Positions 28,426 to 37,866 of a stretch of DNA of 64,000 bases are shown in pieces. Below the pieces are notes generated by a model. It worked only from the letters and a program-made list of their open reading frames with translations. It was not told the DNA's origin and ran no database searches. The position numbers and the translations under genes were made by a program. Source of the DNA: Hymenobacter sp. BRD67 (lineage in GTDB: Bacteria; Bacteroidota; Bacteroidia; Cytophagales; Hymenobacteraceae). The stretch spans positions 2,542,001 to 2,606,000 of the forward strand of contig NZ_CP053904.1 of assembly GCF_013256425.1 (NCBI RefSeq), written 5' to 3'. Numbering within the stretch: position 1 is the stretch's first letter; each line of letters starts with the position of its first letter.

Positions 28426-28543
28426 TTGTTTTTATACAGAGGCGTGGAGAGATAGGCTCGACGAACCGCCGGCAACCATTGGGCATTCCCAAACGGTGCC
28501 AACCGAAGGTCAGCGCAGCTAAGCGCTGACGATATAAAAACAA
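28426..28543 (+). ncRNA. SAM-I (S-box) riboswitch
   Basis: P1 is closed by a perfect 10-bp pairing TTGTTTTTAT (28426-28435) with ATAAAAACAA (28534-28543). Inside are the conserved S-box elements: AGAGGCGTGGAGAGAT, GACGAACCGCCGGCAACC, a P3 hairpin (TTGGGCATTCCCAA), GGTGCCAACCGAAGG, and a P4 stem (TCAGCGC/GCGCTGA). The element senses S-adenosylmethionine. It sits 276 bp before cysH, so it should lower sulfur-assimilation expression when SAM is plentiful. No terminator overlaps P1, so the output mechanism is not clear from sequence. Confidence 0.85.
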
Positions 28544-28604
28544 GTTGCCGTGTGCTGCTCTAACAACTTCCGCTCTACGACCACCTCGCTTGCTTCCTTA
28601 CAGC

Positions 28605-28676
28605 ATGGGTGTTGTTGTATGTGCCGCCCCGCCGGAATGCCGATGCGGGTTATGCGGAGCTGTTAACGCCACTTAG
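28605..28676 (+). CDS. Cysteine-rich upstream ORF (23 codons)
   Basis: ATG at 28605 opens a 23-codon frame, MGVVVCAAPPECRCGLCGAV then NAT and a stop, between the SAM-I riboswitch and cysH. Four of 23 codons are Cys (28620, 28638, 28644, 28653), three of them within six codons, in an operon that makes the sulfide used for cysteine. That suggests a leader peptide that senses charged tRNA-Cys, as described for poly-Cys leaders in mycobacteria. Alternatives are a small metal- or thiol-binding peptide or chance. No SD-like site is apparent, which is normal in Bacteroidota. Confidence 0.5.
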   Translation: MGVVVCAAPPECRCGLCGAVNAT

Positions 28677-28687
28677 CACGGCCCCCA

Positions 28688-28779
28688 CCGGCCGGCTGCC
28701 CCATCATTCGGGTTAGTAAAACGCCGCCGGGCCTTGCTATGCCCGGCCGGAGCGCCCCGTTGTGCCGGCATCGTTTTTT
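28688..28779 (+). promoter_or_regulatory. Candidate attenuator hairpins upstream of cysH
   Basis: Three pairings compete: CCGGCCGG 28688-28695 with 28743-28750; CCGGGC 28727-28732 with GCCCGG 28741-28746; and GCCGG 28746-28750 with CCGGC 28765-28769, the last followed by a six-T tract (28774-28779) like a weak terminator. They lie 12-103 nt after the Cys-rich uORF stop. The layout resembles a terminator/antiterminator switch, but the third stem has only 5 bp and I could not compute energies. Confidence 0.35.
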
Positions 28780-28818
28780 CTGCGATTTCCATCGCGAAAT
28801 CCCCTCCCCTTCTACTTT

Positions 28819-29577
28819 ATGGATGCTATTATTCAGGCCCGGGTCGATGACCTGCGCCGGTACCTGCCCGAGCACTCGGTACCTGAAACGCTGGCCCTGC
28901 TGGCCGACCATTTTCCCGGCCGGGTGTCGTTTTCAACGTCTTTTGGCCTGGAAGACCAGCTAATCAGTCATTTTATTTTCGAGCACGAATTACCCATTCG
29001 GGTATTTACCCTCGATACCGGCCGCAACTTTCAGGAAACCTACTCTACCTGGAACAAGACCCTGCAGCGCTACGGCCAGCCCATTGAAGTAGTTGCGCCA
29101 CAGGCCGCTAGCCTCGAAAAGATGCTGACCCGAAAAGGGCCTAACAGCTTCTACGAAAGCATCGCAAACCGTCAGGAATGCTGCCACATCCGCAAGGTGG
29201 AGCCGCTGGCCCGCGCCCTGGCTGGCCAGCAGGTGTGGGTAACGGGTATCCGCGCCGAGCAGTCGGCCAACCGCCAGCATATGCACCGCGCCGAGTGGGA
29301 CGCCGGCCACCAGCTCCTGAAAGTACACCCGCTGTTCGACTGGACCTGGGAGCAGGCCTGGGCCTTTGCGCAAGCCCACGGCATTCCGGTTAATCCGCTG
29401 CACCAGCAGGGCTTTGTGAGCATTGGCTGCGCGCCCTGCACCCGCGCCATTGCGCCGGGCGAGGACTTCCGGGCCGGCCGCTGGTGGTGGGAAAACGCCG
29501 ACGCCAAGGAGTGCGGCCTGCACCATACGCTCGGGCACCAGGGCCTCGACCCGGTAGTGGAGCGCCTACCGGGCTAG
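28819..29577 (+). CDS. cysH: Adenylyl-sulfate (APS) reductase, CysH family
   Basis: Reduces activated sulfate to sulfite with thioredoxin in the cytosol. The 252 residues include the sulfonucleotide-binding VSFSTSFGLEDQL, TLDTGRNFQET, a CC pair in ECCHIRKVEPL, CAPC in IGCAPCTRA, and the catalytic Cys in ECGLH. The CC...CxxC set binds a [4Fe-4S] cluster and marks enzymes that use APS, not PAPS; this agrees with the absence of an APS kinase in the operon. ATG 28819 (MDAIIQARVDDL) is chosen over an upstream in-frame ATG with an unrelated extension. First structural gene of the sulfur operon. Confidence 0.95.
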   Translation: MDAIIQARVDDLRRYLPEHSVPETLALLADHFPGRVSFSTSFGLEDQLISHFIFEHELPIRVFTLDTGRNFQETYSTWNKTLQRYGQPIEVVAPQAASLEKMLTRKGPNSFYESIANRQECCHIRKVEPLARALAGQQVWVTGIRAEQSANRQHMHRAEWDAGHQLLKVHPLFDWTWEQAWAFAQAHGIPVNPLHQQGFVSIGCAPCTRAIAPGEDFRAGRWWWENADAKECGLHHTLGHQGLDPVVERLPG

Positions 29578-29666
29578 CGCCTCTTTAGCACGCCAACCAG
29601 CTGTCATTACAGCCCTACGCTTGCCATAACGGCAAAGTCAAACGGCAAATAAAATATTATTTATCA

Positions 29667-30563
29667 ATGGATTACCTAGACAGGCTCGAAGCCGAAGCTA
29701 TTCATATTCTGCGCGAGGTAGCCGGCCAGTTTGAGCGGCCCGCACTGCTTTTTTCGGGGGGTAAAGACTCGATTGCCCTCACGCGGCTGGCCGAGAAGGC
29801 TTTTCGCCCCGGCAAGTTCCCCTTTCCGCTGGTGCACATCGATACGGGCCACAACTTTCAGGAAATCCTCGATTTTCGGGATGAGCTGGCCGCCGAACTC
29901 GGCGAAAAGCTGCTGGTGCGCAAGGTAGAAGATACCATTCGGGAGCGTGGCTTGCGGGAGCCGGGTGGCAAATACCCCAGCCGCAATCCCTTGCAAACAT
30001 ATACTTTATTAGATGTTATCGAAGAGTTCGGGTTTGATGCCTGCATCGGCGGGGCCCGGCGCGACGAGGAAAAGGCCCGCGCCAAGGAGCGGATTTTCTC
30101 GGTGCGCGACGAGTTTGGGCAGTGGGACCCGCGCCGCCAGCGCCCCGAGCTGTGGAACATCTACAACGGGCGCATCCAGAAGGGCGAAAATGTGCGCGTA
30201 TTCCCTATTTCCAACTGGACCGAGCTGGACGTGTGGAACTACATCCAGCGCGAAAATATCAGTCTGCCAGCCATTTACTTCTCGCACGAGCGCGAGTGCG
30301 TAGTGCTGCCCAGCGGCCAGCTGCTCGGCCTGAGCGAGCACCTCAACCTCGACGATACGGACGAGATAGTGAGCCGCCGCGTGCGCTTCCGCACCGTTGG
30401 CGACTCGACCTGCACCGCCGCCGTGGAAAGCGACGCGGCCACCATCGACGACATTATCCAGGACCTGCTGCTGGCCAAAGTGAGTGAGCGCGGCGCCACG
30501 CGCCTCGATGACAACTTCTCGGAAACGGGCATGGAAGACCGCAAGCGCAACGGATATTTTTAA
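29667..30563 (+). CDS. cysD: Sulfate adenylyltransferase subunit 2
   Basis: Catalytic ATP-pyrophosphatase subunit that forms APS from ATP and sulfate; works with the GTPase CysN. The 298 residues have the PP-loop LLFSGGKDSIALTRLA, HIDTGHNFQEI, DACIGGARRDEEKARAKERI, NWTELDVWNYIQRE, and a C-terminal TRLDDNFSETGMEDRKRNGYF (20 of its residues are nearly invariant in the family). ATG at 29667. The 90-bp gap after cysH holds nothing notable. Confidence 0.97.
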   Translation: MDYLDRLEAEAIHILREVAGQFERPALLFSGGKDSIALTRLAEKAFRPGKFPFPLVHIDTGHNFQEILDFRDELAAELGEKLLVRKVEDTIRERGLREPGGKYPSRNPLQTYTLLDVIEEFGFDACIGGARRDEEKARAKERIFSVRDEFGQWDPRRQRPELWNIYNGRIQKGENVRVFPISNWTELDVWNYIQRENISLPAIYFSHERECVVLPSGQLLGLSEHLNLDDTDEIVSRRVRFRTVGDSTCTAAVESDAATIDDIIQDLLLAKVSERGATRLDDNFSETGMEDRKRNGYF

Positions 30564-30576
30564 AATTAAATGTAAG

Positions 30577-30683
30577 GAATGTGAAAGATATGACCAAGTA
30601 AGACATGGGCCTCTCCCCGGCACCAGCTTCGTTTTTCAACTTTCTCAAATACCCATTTTCACACTTCCACATCTTTCACATTC
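30577..30683. repeat. Inverted repeat between cysD and cysN
   Basis: Arms GAATGTGAAAGAT (30577-30589) and ATCTTTCACATTC (30671-30683) are exact reverse complements. The right arm and its flank (TTCACATTCAGC) recur in the inverted repeat at 53442-53530, so this may be a dispersed small palindrome. It could form a hairpin in the cys mRNA between two genes. Confidence 0.5.
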
Positions 30684-30697
30684 AGCGCATTATCAAT

Positions 30698-31984
30698 ATG
30701 GATTTATTGCGGTTTATCACCTGCGGCAGCGTCGATGATGGCAAGAGCACGCTCATCGGGCGCCTGCTCTACGACAGCGACTCGGTATCGCTCGACGTGC
30801 TGGCGATGCTCGAAAAGCGCCGCGCCGGCGGCGACGTTGACCTGGCCCTGCTCACCGACGGCCTCAAGGCCGAGCGCGAGCAAGGCATCACGATTGACGT
30901 GGCGCACAAGTACTTCACCACGCCGCGCCGCAAGTTTATCATCACCGACGCGCCGGGCCACGTGCAGTACACCCGCAACATGGTGACCGGGGCCAGCAAC
31001 GCCGACCTGGCCATTGTGCTGGTAGATGCCCGCCAGGGCATTATTGAGCAAACGCGCCGCCACACACTGCTGGCTTCGCTGGTAGGCATCCGGCACTTTG
31101 TACTGGCCGTGAACAAGATGGACCTGGTCGGCTACGAGGAAAGTATTTTCCGGCAGATTGTGGCTGACTACCAGCTCATTGCTGGGCGCCTGCATTTGCC
31201 CGAAGTGGTGGCCATTCCGCTCAGCGCCTTACAGGGCGACAATGTAGTGCGGCCATCCCGACACCTGCCCTGGTACACCGGCCCGAGCCTGCTCGACCAC
31301 CTGGAGCGCGTGCCGGCCGAAGCCGATGCCAACCCCCATGAGCCGCGCTTTCAGGTGCAGTACGTCATTCGGCCCCAGACCGAGGAACTGCCCGACTACC
31401 GCGCGTACGCCGGCCGCATTCAGAGCGGCCGCTACCGGGCCGGTGAGCGCGTGCGCATTTTGCCGTCGGGCCTCGAAACGGTGCTCGAAGCCATTGAGGT
31501 TAACCAGCAGGAAGTGGCCACGGCCGAAGCCCCGCAATCGGTGGTGCTACGCCTGCGCGATGACGTGGATGTAAGCCGGGGCGATTCCATTGTGCCGCTT
31601 AGTGCGCCGCCCGCGCTCACCCGCGAGCTGGAAGCTACGCTGTGCTGGATGGATGAGCGCCCGCTCAAAGCCGGCCGCAAGCTGCTGATTCAGCACCACG
31701 CCGCCGTGGTAAAAGCGGCCGTAACCACCCTTGTTGACCGCACCAACGTGGCCACTTTCGAGCGCGTAGCCGCCGATGAGGCCCAACTCAACGACATCGT
31801 GCGGGTGCGCCTCAAAACAGCCCGCCCGCTGGTGGCCGACACCTACCGCGACAACCGGGCCACCGGCGCTTTTATCCTGGTTGAGGAGCAAACCGGCGCG
31901 ACGCTGGCCGCTGGCCTCATTACGGCTACCGACCCCGAAGCTTTCGCGGCGCCCGCCGAAAATGCGCTGGCGTTCAGTATTTAA
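30698..31984 (+). CDS. cysN: Sulfate adenylyltransferase subunit 1 (GTPase)
   Basis: GTPase that drives APS formation by CysD. The 428 residues resemble EF-Tu: G1 GSVDDGKSTLIG, switch region REQGITIDVAHKYF, G3 DAPGH, G4 NKMD, then two beta-barrel domains. There is no fused APS kinase (CysC) domain, consistent with the APS-type CysH. ATG 30698 (MDLLRFITCGSVDDG) is the family start; the open frame upstream is not conserved. Follows cysD by 134 bp and is read together with cobA. Confidence 0.96.
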   Translation: MDLLRFITCGSVDDGKSTLIGRLLYDSDSVSLDVLAMLEKRRAGGDVDLALLTDGLKAEREQGITIDVAHKYFTTPRRKFIITDAPGHVQYTRNMVTGASNADLAIVLVDARQGIIEQTRRHTLLASLVGIRHFVLAVNKMDLVGYEESIFRQIVADYQLIAGRLHLPEVVAIPLSALQGDNVVRPSRHLPWYTGPSLLDHLERVPAEADANPHEPRFQVQYVIRPQTEELPDYRAYAGRIQSGRYRAGERVRILPSGLETVLEAIEVNQQEVATAEAPQSVVLRLRDDVDVSRGDSIVPLSAPPALTRELEATLCWMDERPLKAGRKLLIQHHAAVVKAAVTTLVDRTNVATFERVAADEAQLNDIVRVRLKTARPLVADTYRDNRATGAFILVEEQTGATLAAGLITATDPEAFAAPAENALAFSI

Positions 31985-32007
31985 TCGATTTTATCTCGCC
32001 TTTTCTT

Positions 32008-32805
32008 ATGGCTGATTACTCGTCCTTTATCCCGCGCCTTACCGTAGTTGGTGCCGGCCCCGGCGACCCTGAGCTGCTTACCCTCAAGGGCGCGCGGGTG
32101 CTGGCGGAAGCCGACGTAGTGCTCTACGATGCCCTGGCCAACGCCGAACTGCTAACCCACGCCCGGCCCACCGCCCGGCGCATCTTCGTGGGTAAGCGCC
32201 GGGGCTTCAAAGCCCTGGAGCAGGAGGAGATTAACGCCCTCATTGTGAGCGAGGCCCGCCGCTACGGCCACGTAGTACGGCTCAAGGGTGGCGACCCGTT
32301 TGTATTCGGCCGGGGCCGCGAGGAGATGCTGTATGCCGCCGCCCACGGCCTGGCTACGGCCTACGTGCCCGGCATCAGCAGCGCCGTGGCCGCCGCCGGC
32401 CACGCGGGTATTCCGGTTACGCACCGTGGCTTAAGCGAAGGATTTCAGGTAATTACTGCCACTACGGCTACCGGTAGCCTGGCCCCGGCCCTGGTCGAAG
32501 CAGCGCGGGGCCGCCTCACTACCATCATCCTGATGGGCCTGCACCGCCTGGCCGATATCATGGCCCTCTACAGCCAGCATGGCCAGGCCGATACGCCGGC
32601 GGCCGTGGTGCAAAACGGCACACTACCTACCGCGCAGGTAATTACGGGCACCGTGGCCACGCTGGCAGCCCGCGTGGCGGAGGCCGGCCTGGGCTCGCCC
32701 GCGGTTATCGTGATTGGCGCGGTGGCCGGTCTTGCCCACGGCCAGGCCGCGCCCGCGGCCTCGGCCGCCCTGCATCCGCTGCTGGCCTATGCCGAAGTTG
32801 CATAA
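32008..32805 (+). CDS. cobA: Uroporphyrinogen-III C-methyltransferase (SUMT)
   Basis: Uses two SAM to convert uroporphyrinogen III to precorrin-2, the first step to siroheme, the cofactor of CysI. The 265 residues carry [40 protein letters not shown] and [21 protein letters not shown], all typical of CobA/CysG C-terminal methylases. Its SAM need fits control by the upstream SAM riboswitch. 23 bp after cysN, 32 bp before cysJ. The rest of siroheme synthesis is in the fused gene at 39611. Confidence 0.95.
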   Translation: MADYSSFIPRLTVVGAGPGDPELLTLKGARVLAEADVVLYDALANAELLTHARPTARRIFVGKRRGFKALEQEEINALIVSEARRYGHVVRLKGGDPFVFGRGREEMLYAAAHGLATAYVPGISSAVAAAGHAGIPVTHRGLSEGFQVITATTATGSLAPALVEAARGRLTTIILMGLHRLADIMALYSQHGQADTPAAVVQNGTLPTAQVITGTVATLAARVAEAGLGSPAVIVIGAVAGLAHGQAAPAASAALHPLLAYAEVA

Positions 32806-32837
32806 AATGATTATATAAAAAACGTAATAAAGTATCC

Positions 32838-34651
32838 ATGTCTTCGCTTCCTACGCCGCTCCCCCCCGGCTTTGATGATTCTACCCTGGCGCAGCTGGCC
32901 GATGGCCTGAATGGCTCGCAGCTGCTGTGGCTTAGCGGCTATTTCTACGGCCGGGCTACCGGCACCCCGGCCGGAGCTGGTACTACGGCAGCTACCGCCG
33001 CCCCTCCGGCTCCGGCCGCTGTGGCCCCACGCTCACCATTCTCTACGGCTCGCACACCGGCAATGGCGCCAAGGTGGCCCGCCAGGCCGCCGAAGCCGCC
33101 AGTAAGCGCGGCCTCCCGGCCACGGTGCAGGACATGAACGAGTACGCGCCCCGCAACCTGGCCCGCGAGCAGGTGCTGCTGCTCATTGTGAGTACCCACG
33201 GCGAGGGCGACCCGCCCGTAGCCGCCGAAGAGCTGCACCAGTTTCTGGGTAGCCCGCGCGCGCCCAAGCTGCCCGACCTGCGCTACGCCGTGCTGGCGCT
33301 GGGCGACAGCAGCTACCTGCACTTTTGCCAGACCGGCCGTGATTTTGACGAGCGCCTGGCCACGCTGGGTGCCCGGCGCCTGCTCGACCGCGTGGAGTGC
33401 GATGTGGATTATCAGGCCCGCGCTGCCACCTGGATTGCCGATGCGCTGGATAAAATTTCGACGGAATTAACCCCGGTGGCCAGCCCGACTACTGCCAGCC
33501 CGGCCGCCGTTATCCATGCGCCTGAAAATCTGGCCTACACCCGCGAGCACCCGTGGTCGGCGCCGGTGCTGGCCAGCATTCAGCTTAATGGCCGCGGCTC
33601 GACCAAGGAAACCTACCATATGGAGCTCGACCTGGCCAGCTCGGGCCTGACCTACGAGCCCGGCGATGCCCTGGCCGTGCTGGCTACCAACGAAGACCCG
33701 CTGGTAGAGGAAGTGCTCCGCGCGGCCCGCCTCAGCGATACCGAGCTGGTGGCTCTCAGCGGCGAAGAGCTGCCGCTGGCCGCCGCGCTGGCCAGCCGCC
33801 GCGAGCTGAGCGTACTCACCCGCGACGTGATTGAGCGCTATGCGCTACTCGCCCCGCAGCACGCCGCCCTGCGCGAGCTGGCTACCGATGCCCAACGGCT
33901 CCAGCCTTACCTCTACGGCCGCGATGTGGCCGACCTGCTGAGTGAGTTCCCGGTTGATAACCTTACCGCGCAGGTACTGATTGAAACCCTGCGCCCGCTG
34001 CCCAGCCGGGCCTACTCCATCGCCAGCAGCCTGCTCGCCCATCCCGACGAGGTGCATCTGACCGTGGGAGCCGTGCGCTACGAGGCCCACGGCCGCCGCA
34101 AGCACGGCGTTTGCTCATCGTATCTGGCCGACCGTATTGCCGTGGGCGAAACCGCCAGGGTATTTGTGGAGCACAACGAGTACTTCAAGCTGCCCGCCGA
34201 CCCGGCTACCGATATTATCATGCTGGGGGCCGGCACCGGCATTGCGCCTTTCCGGGGCTTTGTGGAAGAACGGGTGGAGCTGGGTGCTACCGGCCGCAAC
34301 TGGCTGCTATTCGGTAACCCGCACTTTACCACCGACTTCCTCTACCAGACCGAGTGGCTGCAACACCTCAAGCGGGGCGGGCTGGCCCGGCTCGATGTAG
34401 CCTTCTCGCGCGACCAGGCGGCTAAAGTGTACGTGCAGGACCGCCTGCTCGAAAATAGCCGCGAAGTTTTTAGCTGGCTCGAAGGCGGGGCCAAGCTCTA
34501 TGTCTGTGGCGACAAGGTGCGCCTGGGCAGTGCCGTGCAGGATGCCCTCACCGAAGTAGTACGCCGCGAGGCTGACCTACCTCAGGATGAAGCCATTGCC
34601 TATGTTCGCAACCTCCGCAAGCAGCGCCGCTATCTCGAAGATGTGTATTAG
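32838..34651 (+). CDS. cysJ: Sulfite reductase (NADPH) flavoprotein alpha subunit (frameshift)
   Basis: Moves electrons from NADPH through FAD and FMN to the CysI hemoprotein. About 604 residues when one C is restored at the CCCC run 33025-33028, close to the E. coli size of 599. The correction yields TLTILYGSHTGNGAKVA (FMN site), then STHGEGDPP and LGDSSYLHFCQ. The ferredoxin reductase half has RAYSIASS (FAD), GVCSSYLADR, GAGTGIAPFRGFVEER (NADPH), and ends YLEDVY. The N-terminal 55 residues are a linker (SQLLWLSGYFYGRATG). It is followed by a terminator-like hairpin. Confidence 0.93.
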
Positions 34652-34674
34652 CAGCTGCCCTGCTCGCAAAGAGC

Positions 34675-34710
34675 GTCGGGCCGGACTGCACTCGGCCTGA
34701 CAACCTTTTT
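34675..34710 (+). terminator. Terminator-like hairpin after cysJ
   Basis: GTCGGGCCG (34675-34683) pairs with CGGCCTGAC (34693-34701) with one mismatch, then ACC and five T. It suggests partial termination before the TonB receptor gene. The remaining gap to 34876 holds nothing else I can assign. Confidence 0.5.
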
Positions 34711-34876
34711 CTTACTCATCACCACCTCCTGTCGCCTTTCTCCATGCGTCACCTTTCCATTTTCACCACTATGCAGCTGGCTGATTCCAGTATGCGGGCC
34801 CGATGTCGGCATAATGACGGCTTGTACGCCGCCCACCCGCCTCCGGACTGCTTACATTCAAGAAGTTGCATATTAC

Positions 34877-37780
34877 ATGAAAGCTTACTACCCCACAATT
34901 TTCCTGTTTTTCCTACTGCTACTGGCTAGTATCAGCGCTGTATTTGCCCAAACTGAAGTTATTGCCATCAGCGGTGTGGTGCAGGAAAAAGGCAGCGGCG
35001 AATTGCTTCCCGGCGTGAGTGTCAGTATCAAAGGCACCAGTGCTGGCACCCAGAGCGATGCCACCGGCCGGTTTGCCCTCAAAGCCAAGCTTAACTATCC
35101 CTTTGTGCTCGTTTTCAACGCTATCGGGCACGAACCCATCGAGCTGGCTATCGTCAGCAGCCGCCAGCCGCTCAGCGTAGCCCTCGAATCCAAGGACATT
35201 CTGACCAGCGAGGTGGTTGTATCGGCCTCACGGGTCGAGGAGAGCCGGCTCAAGTCGCCGGTCGCCATTGAGAAGCTGGATATCCGCGCCATCAAGGAAA
35301 CACCCGCCCCAAGCTTCTACGACGCGCTCGAAAACGTGAAGGGCGTGCAGATGCTCACCAGCAGCCTCACCTTTAAGGTGCCGAATACCAGGGGCTTCAA
35401 CGTTCCGAACAACTTCCGCTTTATGCAGCTCGTCGATGGTGTTGATATGCAGGCCGCTACCCTGGGCGTGCCGCTGGGCAACGCCATCGGGCCTACCGAG
35501 CTCGACATTGCCACCGTCGAGATAACGCCCGGTGCCGCCTCGGCCCTCTACGGCATGAATGCCATCAACGGCCTGGCCAACCTCACTACCAAAAGCCCTT
35601 ACACGTACCAGGGCCTGAGCGTGTACCAGAAAATAGGCGTCAACCACGTCGATGGCATCGACCGCAACCCAAGCGTGCTCACCGAAACGGCCGTGCGCTG
35701 GGCGCAGGCTCTCGGCCCCGGCAGCCGCTGGGCTTACAAGGTAAACCTCGACTTTTTGCGCGGTACCGACTGGCTTGCCAACAACCAGACCGACCAGAAC
35801 CCGCAGCCGCTCGCTACCGCCAACCCCGCCTTCCCCGAGCTGTCGGGCGCCTTTAACCCGGCCGCCGACCTCTGGAACCGCTACGGCGACGACAGCAACT
35901 CCTCGCTAACTATCACCGTGCCGTATAATGGTAAAAATCAGAAGTTTGTCGTAACCCGTACGGGCTACTACGAGAAGGACTTGGTGAACCCCATCGTGCG
36001 CAACATCAAGGCCGATGCCAGCCTCCACTACAAGCTCACCGACAAGCTGGAGCTGAGCTACGGCTATCGCTTCGGCCTGATGGACGGGGTGTTTCAACGC
36101 GGCAACAAGATTCAGCTCGATGGCGTGACGGTGCAAAACCACAAGCTGGAGCTGCAAGGCAGCGACTTTACGGTACGCGCCTACACGTTGCTGGAAAATA
36201 CCGGTAACTCTTACAATCTTAACCCATTATCGCTCAATCTCGACCTGCAGAACGGCTCCAATGCCGTATGGGGCGCCCGCTTTACCGATGCGCTGAAAAG
36301 CCAGCTGGCCTCGGGCGTGGGCCTGGCTCCGGCAATGGTGGCCGCCCGCACTGCCGCCGACGCTGGCCGCGCCGAGCCCGGCACCCAGGCGTTTAACGAC
36401 CTCAAAAACCAGATTATTCATATCAACAACTGGGATAGCGGCGTCAATGTGAAGGGGGCGCCTATTCCGGGCGGGGCGGCGCTCAGCCAGCACAGCCGCA
36501 CGTATCACACGGAAGGGCTCTGGAACTTGGGCCCACGCATCAGGTTTGCCGATGTGCTGCTTGGGGCCGATGCCCGCGTGTACCAGATTATTCCCGATGG
36601 CAACAACTTCGTGGATTTCAACCGGCCGCTGAGCGACCGCACCCAGCCCGGCGGCAGCTACGTGTATTACCAGAAATACGGCGCTTTTGCCCAGGCCAGC
36701 AAGCTGTTGCTGGATGATAAGCTCAAGCTGACCGCCTCGCTGCGCGTCGATTATAACCCCGAGTTTACGGCTAAAGCTAATCCGCGCTTGGCGGCCGTGT
36801 ATACGCTGGCCAAGAACCACAACTTCCGCGCCTCGTACCAGAACGGCTGGCGCTTCCCGTCCCTGTTTGAGGCGCTTTCCTTCGTCAATAACGGCAATGT
36901 GCGCCGCGTGGGTGGCCTGGCCCGCGTTAATGAGGGCCTCAACTACCTGCAAAACTCTTATACCAAGGCGTCCATCGACCAGTTCAACGCGGCCGTAAAT
37001 GCCTACGTGGCGGCCAACCAGGGTGCCGCCACCAGCCAGGCCGCCCTGCGGCCCGAGCTGCGCAGTCTGCTGCAAGTAGCCAATCTGCGCGTTGAGCAGC
37101 CCGAGCAAATCAACGCCTTCGAAGTAGGCTACCGTAGTGTGCTGTTCGACAACAGACTATCTATCGACGCCGATGCGTATTACAACGTTTACGCTGGCTT
37201 TCTGGGGCAGGTAGAAGTGAGCGTGCCCAAAAATGCCGCCAATGCTCAGGTAGCAGTCGGCACCGACGACGCGGCCCTGGCAGCCCTGCGCGAAAACCGC
37301 GACGCCCGCCAGGACCGGTACCGTGTGTATACCAACTCGCGCCAGAACTACCATAGCTATGGCTCTACGCTGGGCCTGACGTACAATTTCTTCCAGAAAT
37401 ACACCGCCGGCGGCAATATTAACTACAACGCCTTATCGGCCAATACCGAACCCGATGTGTTCGTCACCGGTTTTAATACGCCCAGATGGGCCGGCAGCGC
37501 CTCCTTCGGCAACCGCGAAATCGTGCGCAACCTCGGCTTCAACGTTGTTTATCACTGGCAAACGTCTTTTTACTGGGAAAGCCCGCTCGCCAACGGCACC
37601 GTGCCCGCCTATGCCAACCTCGACGCCCAGGCAAACCTGCGCGTGCCTACGCTGAAATCGACCATTAAGCTTGGCGGCACCAATATATTGGACCACCGCT
37701 ATTTTCAATACGCCGCCGGCCCTACCATCGGCGCCCTGTACTACGTGAGCGTCACCTTCGATGCCACTGTGCTGCACTAG
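34877..37780 (+). CDS. TonB-dependent outer-membrane receptor in the sulfur operon
   Basis: 967 residues: signal peptide (IFLFFLLLLASISAVFAQ), a carboxypeptidase-like N-terminal domain (ISGVVQEKGSGELLPGVSVS ... GRFALKA), a plug domain (VKGVQMLTSS ... ALYGMNAINGLANLTTK), and a long beta-barrel ending in an aromatic strand (ALYYVSVTFDATVLH). It should take up a substrate across the outer membrane with TonB energy. Its place between cysJ and cysI suggests a sulfur source such as an organosulfur compound, but no substrate can be read from sequence. ATG 34877 starts the signal peptide. Confidence 0.88.
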   Translation: MKAYYPTIFLFFLLLLASISAVFAQTEVIAISGVVQEKGSGELLPGVSVSIKGTSAGTQSDATGRFALKAKLNYPFVLVFNAIGHEPIELAIVSSRQPLSVALESKDILTSEVVVSASRVEESRLKSPVAIEKLDIRAIKETPAPSFYDALENVKGVQMLTSSLTFKVPNTRGFNVPNNFRFMQLVDGVDMQAATLGVPLGNAIGPTELDIATVEITPGAASALYGMNAINGLANLTTKSPYTYQGLSVYQKIGVNHVDGIDRNPSVLTETAVRWAQALGPGSRWAYKVNLDFLRGTDWLANNQTDQNPQPLATANPAFPELSGAFNPAADLWNRYGDDSNSSLTITVPYNGKNQKFVVTRTGYYEKDLVNPIVRNIKADASLHYKLTDKLELSYGYRFGLMDGVFQRGNKIQLDGVTVQNHKLELQGSDFTVRAYTLLENTGNSYNLNPLSLNLDLQNGSNAVWGARFTDALKSQLASGVGLAPAMVAARTAADAGRAEPGTQAFNDLKNQIIHINNWDSGVNVKGAPIPGGAALSQHSRTYHTEGLWNLGPRIRFADVLLGADARVYQIIPDGNNFVDFNRPLSDRTQPGGSYVYYQKYGAFAQASKLLLDDKLKLTASLRVDYNPEFTAKANPRLAAVYTLAKNHNFRASYQNGWRFPSLFEALSFVNNGNVRRVGGLARVNEGLNYLQNSYTKASIDQFNAAVNAYVAANQGAATSQAALRPELRSLLQVANLRVEQPEQINAFEVGYRSVLFDNRLSIDADAYYNVYAGFLGQVEVSVPKNAANAQVAVGTDDAALAALRENRDARQDRYRVYTNSRQNYHSYGSTLGLTYNFFQKYTAGGNINYNALSANTEPDVFVTGFNTPRWAGSASFGNREIVRNLGFNVVYHWQTSFYWESPLANGTVPAYANLDAQANLRVPTLKSTIKLGGTNILDHRYFQYAAGPTIGALYYVSVTFDATVLH

Positions 37781-37789
37781 CATTTCTGA

Positions 37790-37849
37790 AGTTAAAAGAG
37801 AAGAGCCAATACCACATTTCTATCTCTTTTTAACTCTTCCCTTTTAACT
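37790..37849. repeat. Inverted repeat between the TonB receptor gene and cysI
   Basis: AGTTAAAAGAGAAGAG (37790-37805) pairs with CTCTTCCCTTTTAACT (37834-37849), 15 of 16 positions. It makes an A/T-rich hairpin 17 nt before the cysI start codon and could end upstream transcription or affect cysI translation. Confidence 0.6.
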
Positions 37850-37866
37850 TTTAACTAAGCAACTCC

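Noticed and set aside
34744..34929. 61-codon ORF before the TonB receptor gene
   Set aside because: Overlaps the receptor start in another frame, has no signal or domain, and the composition looks non-coding.
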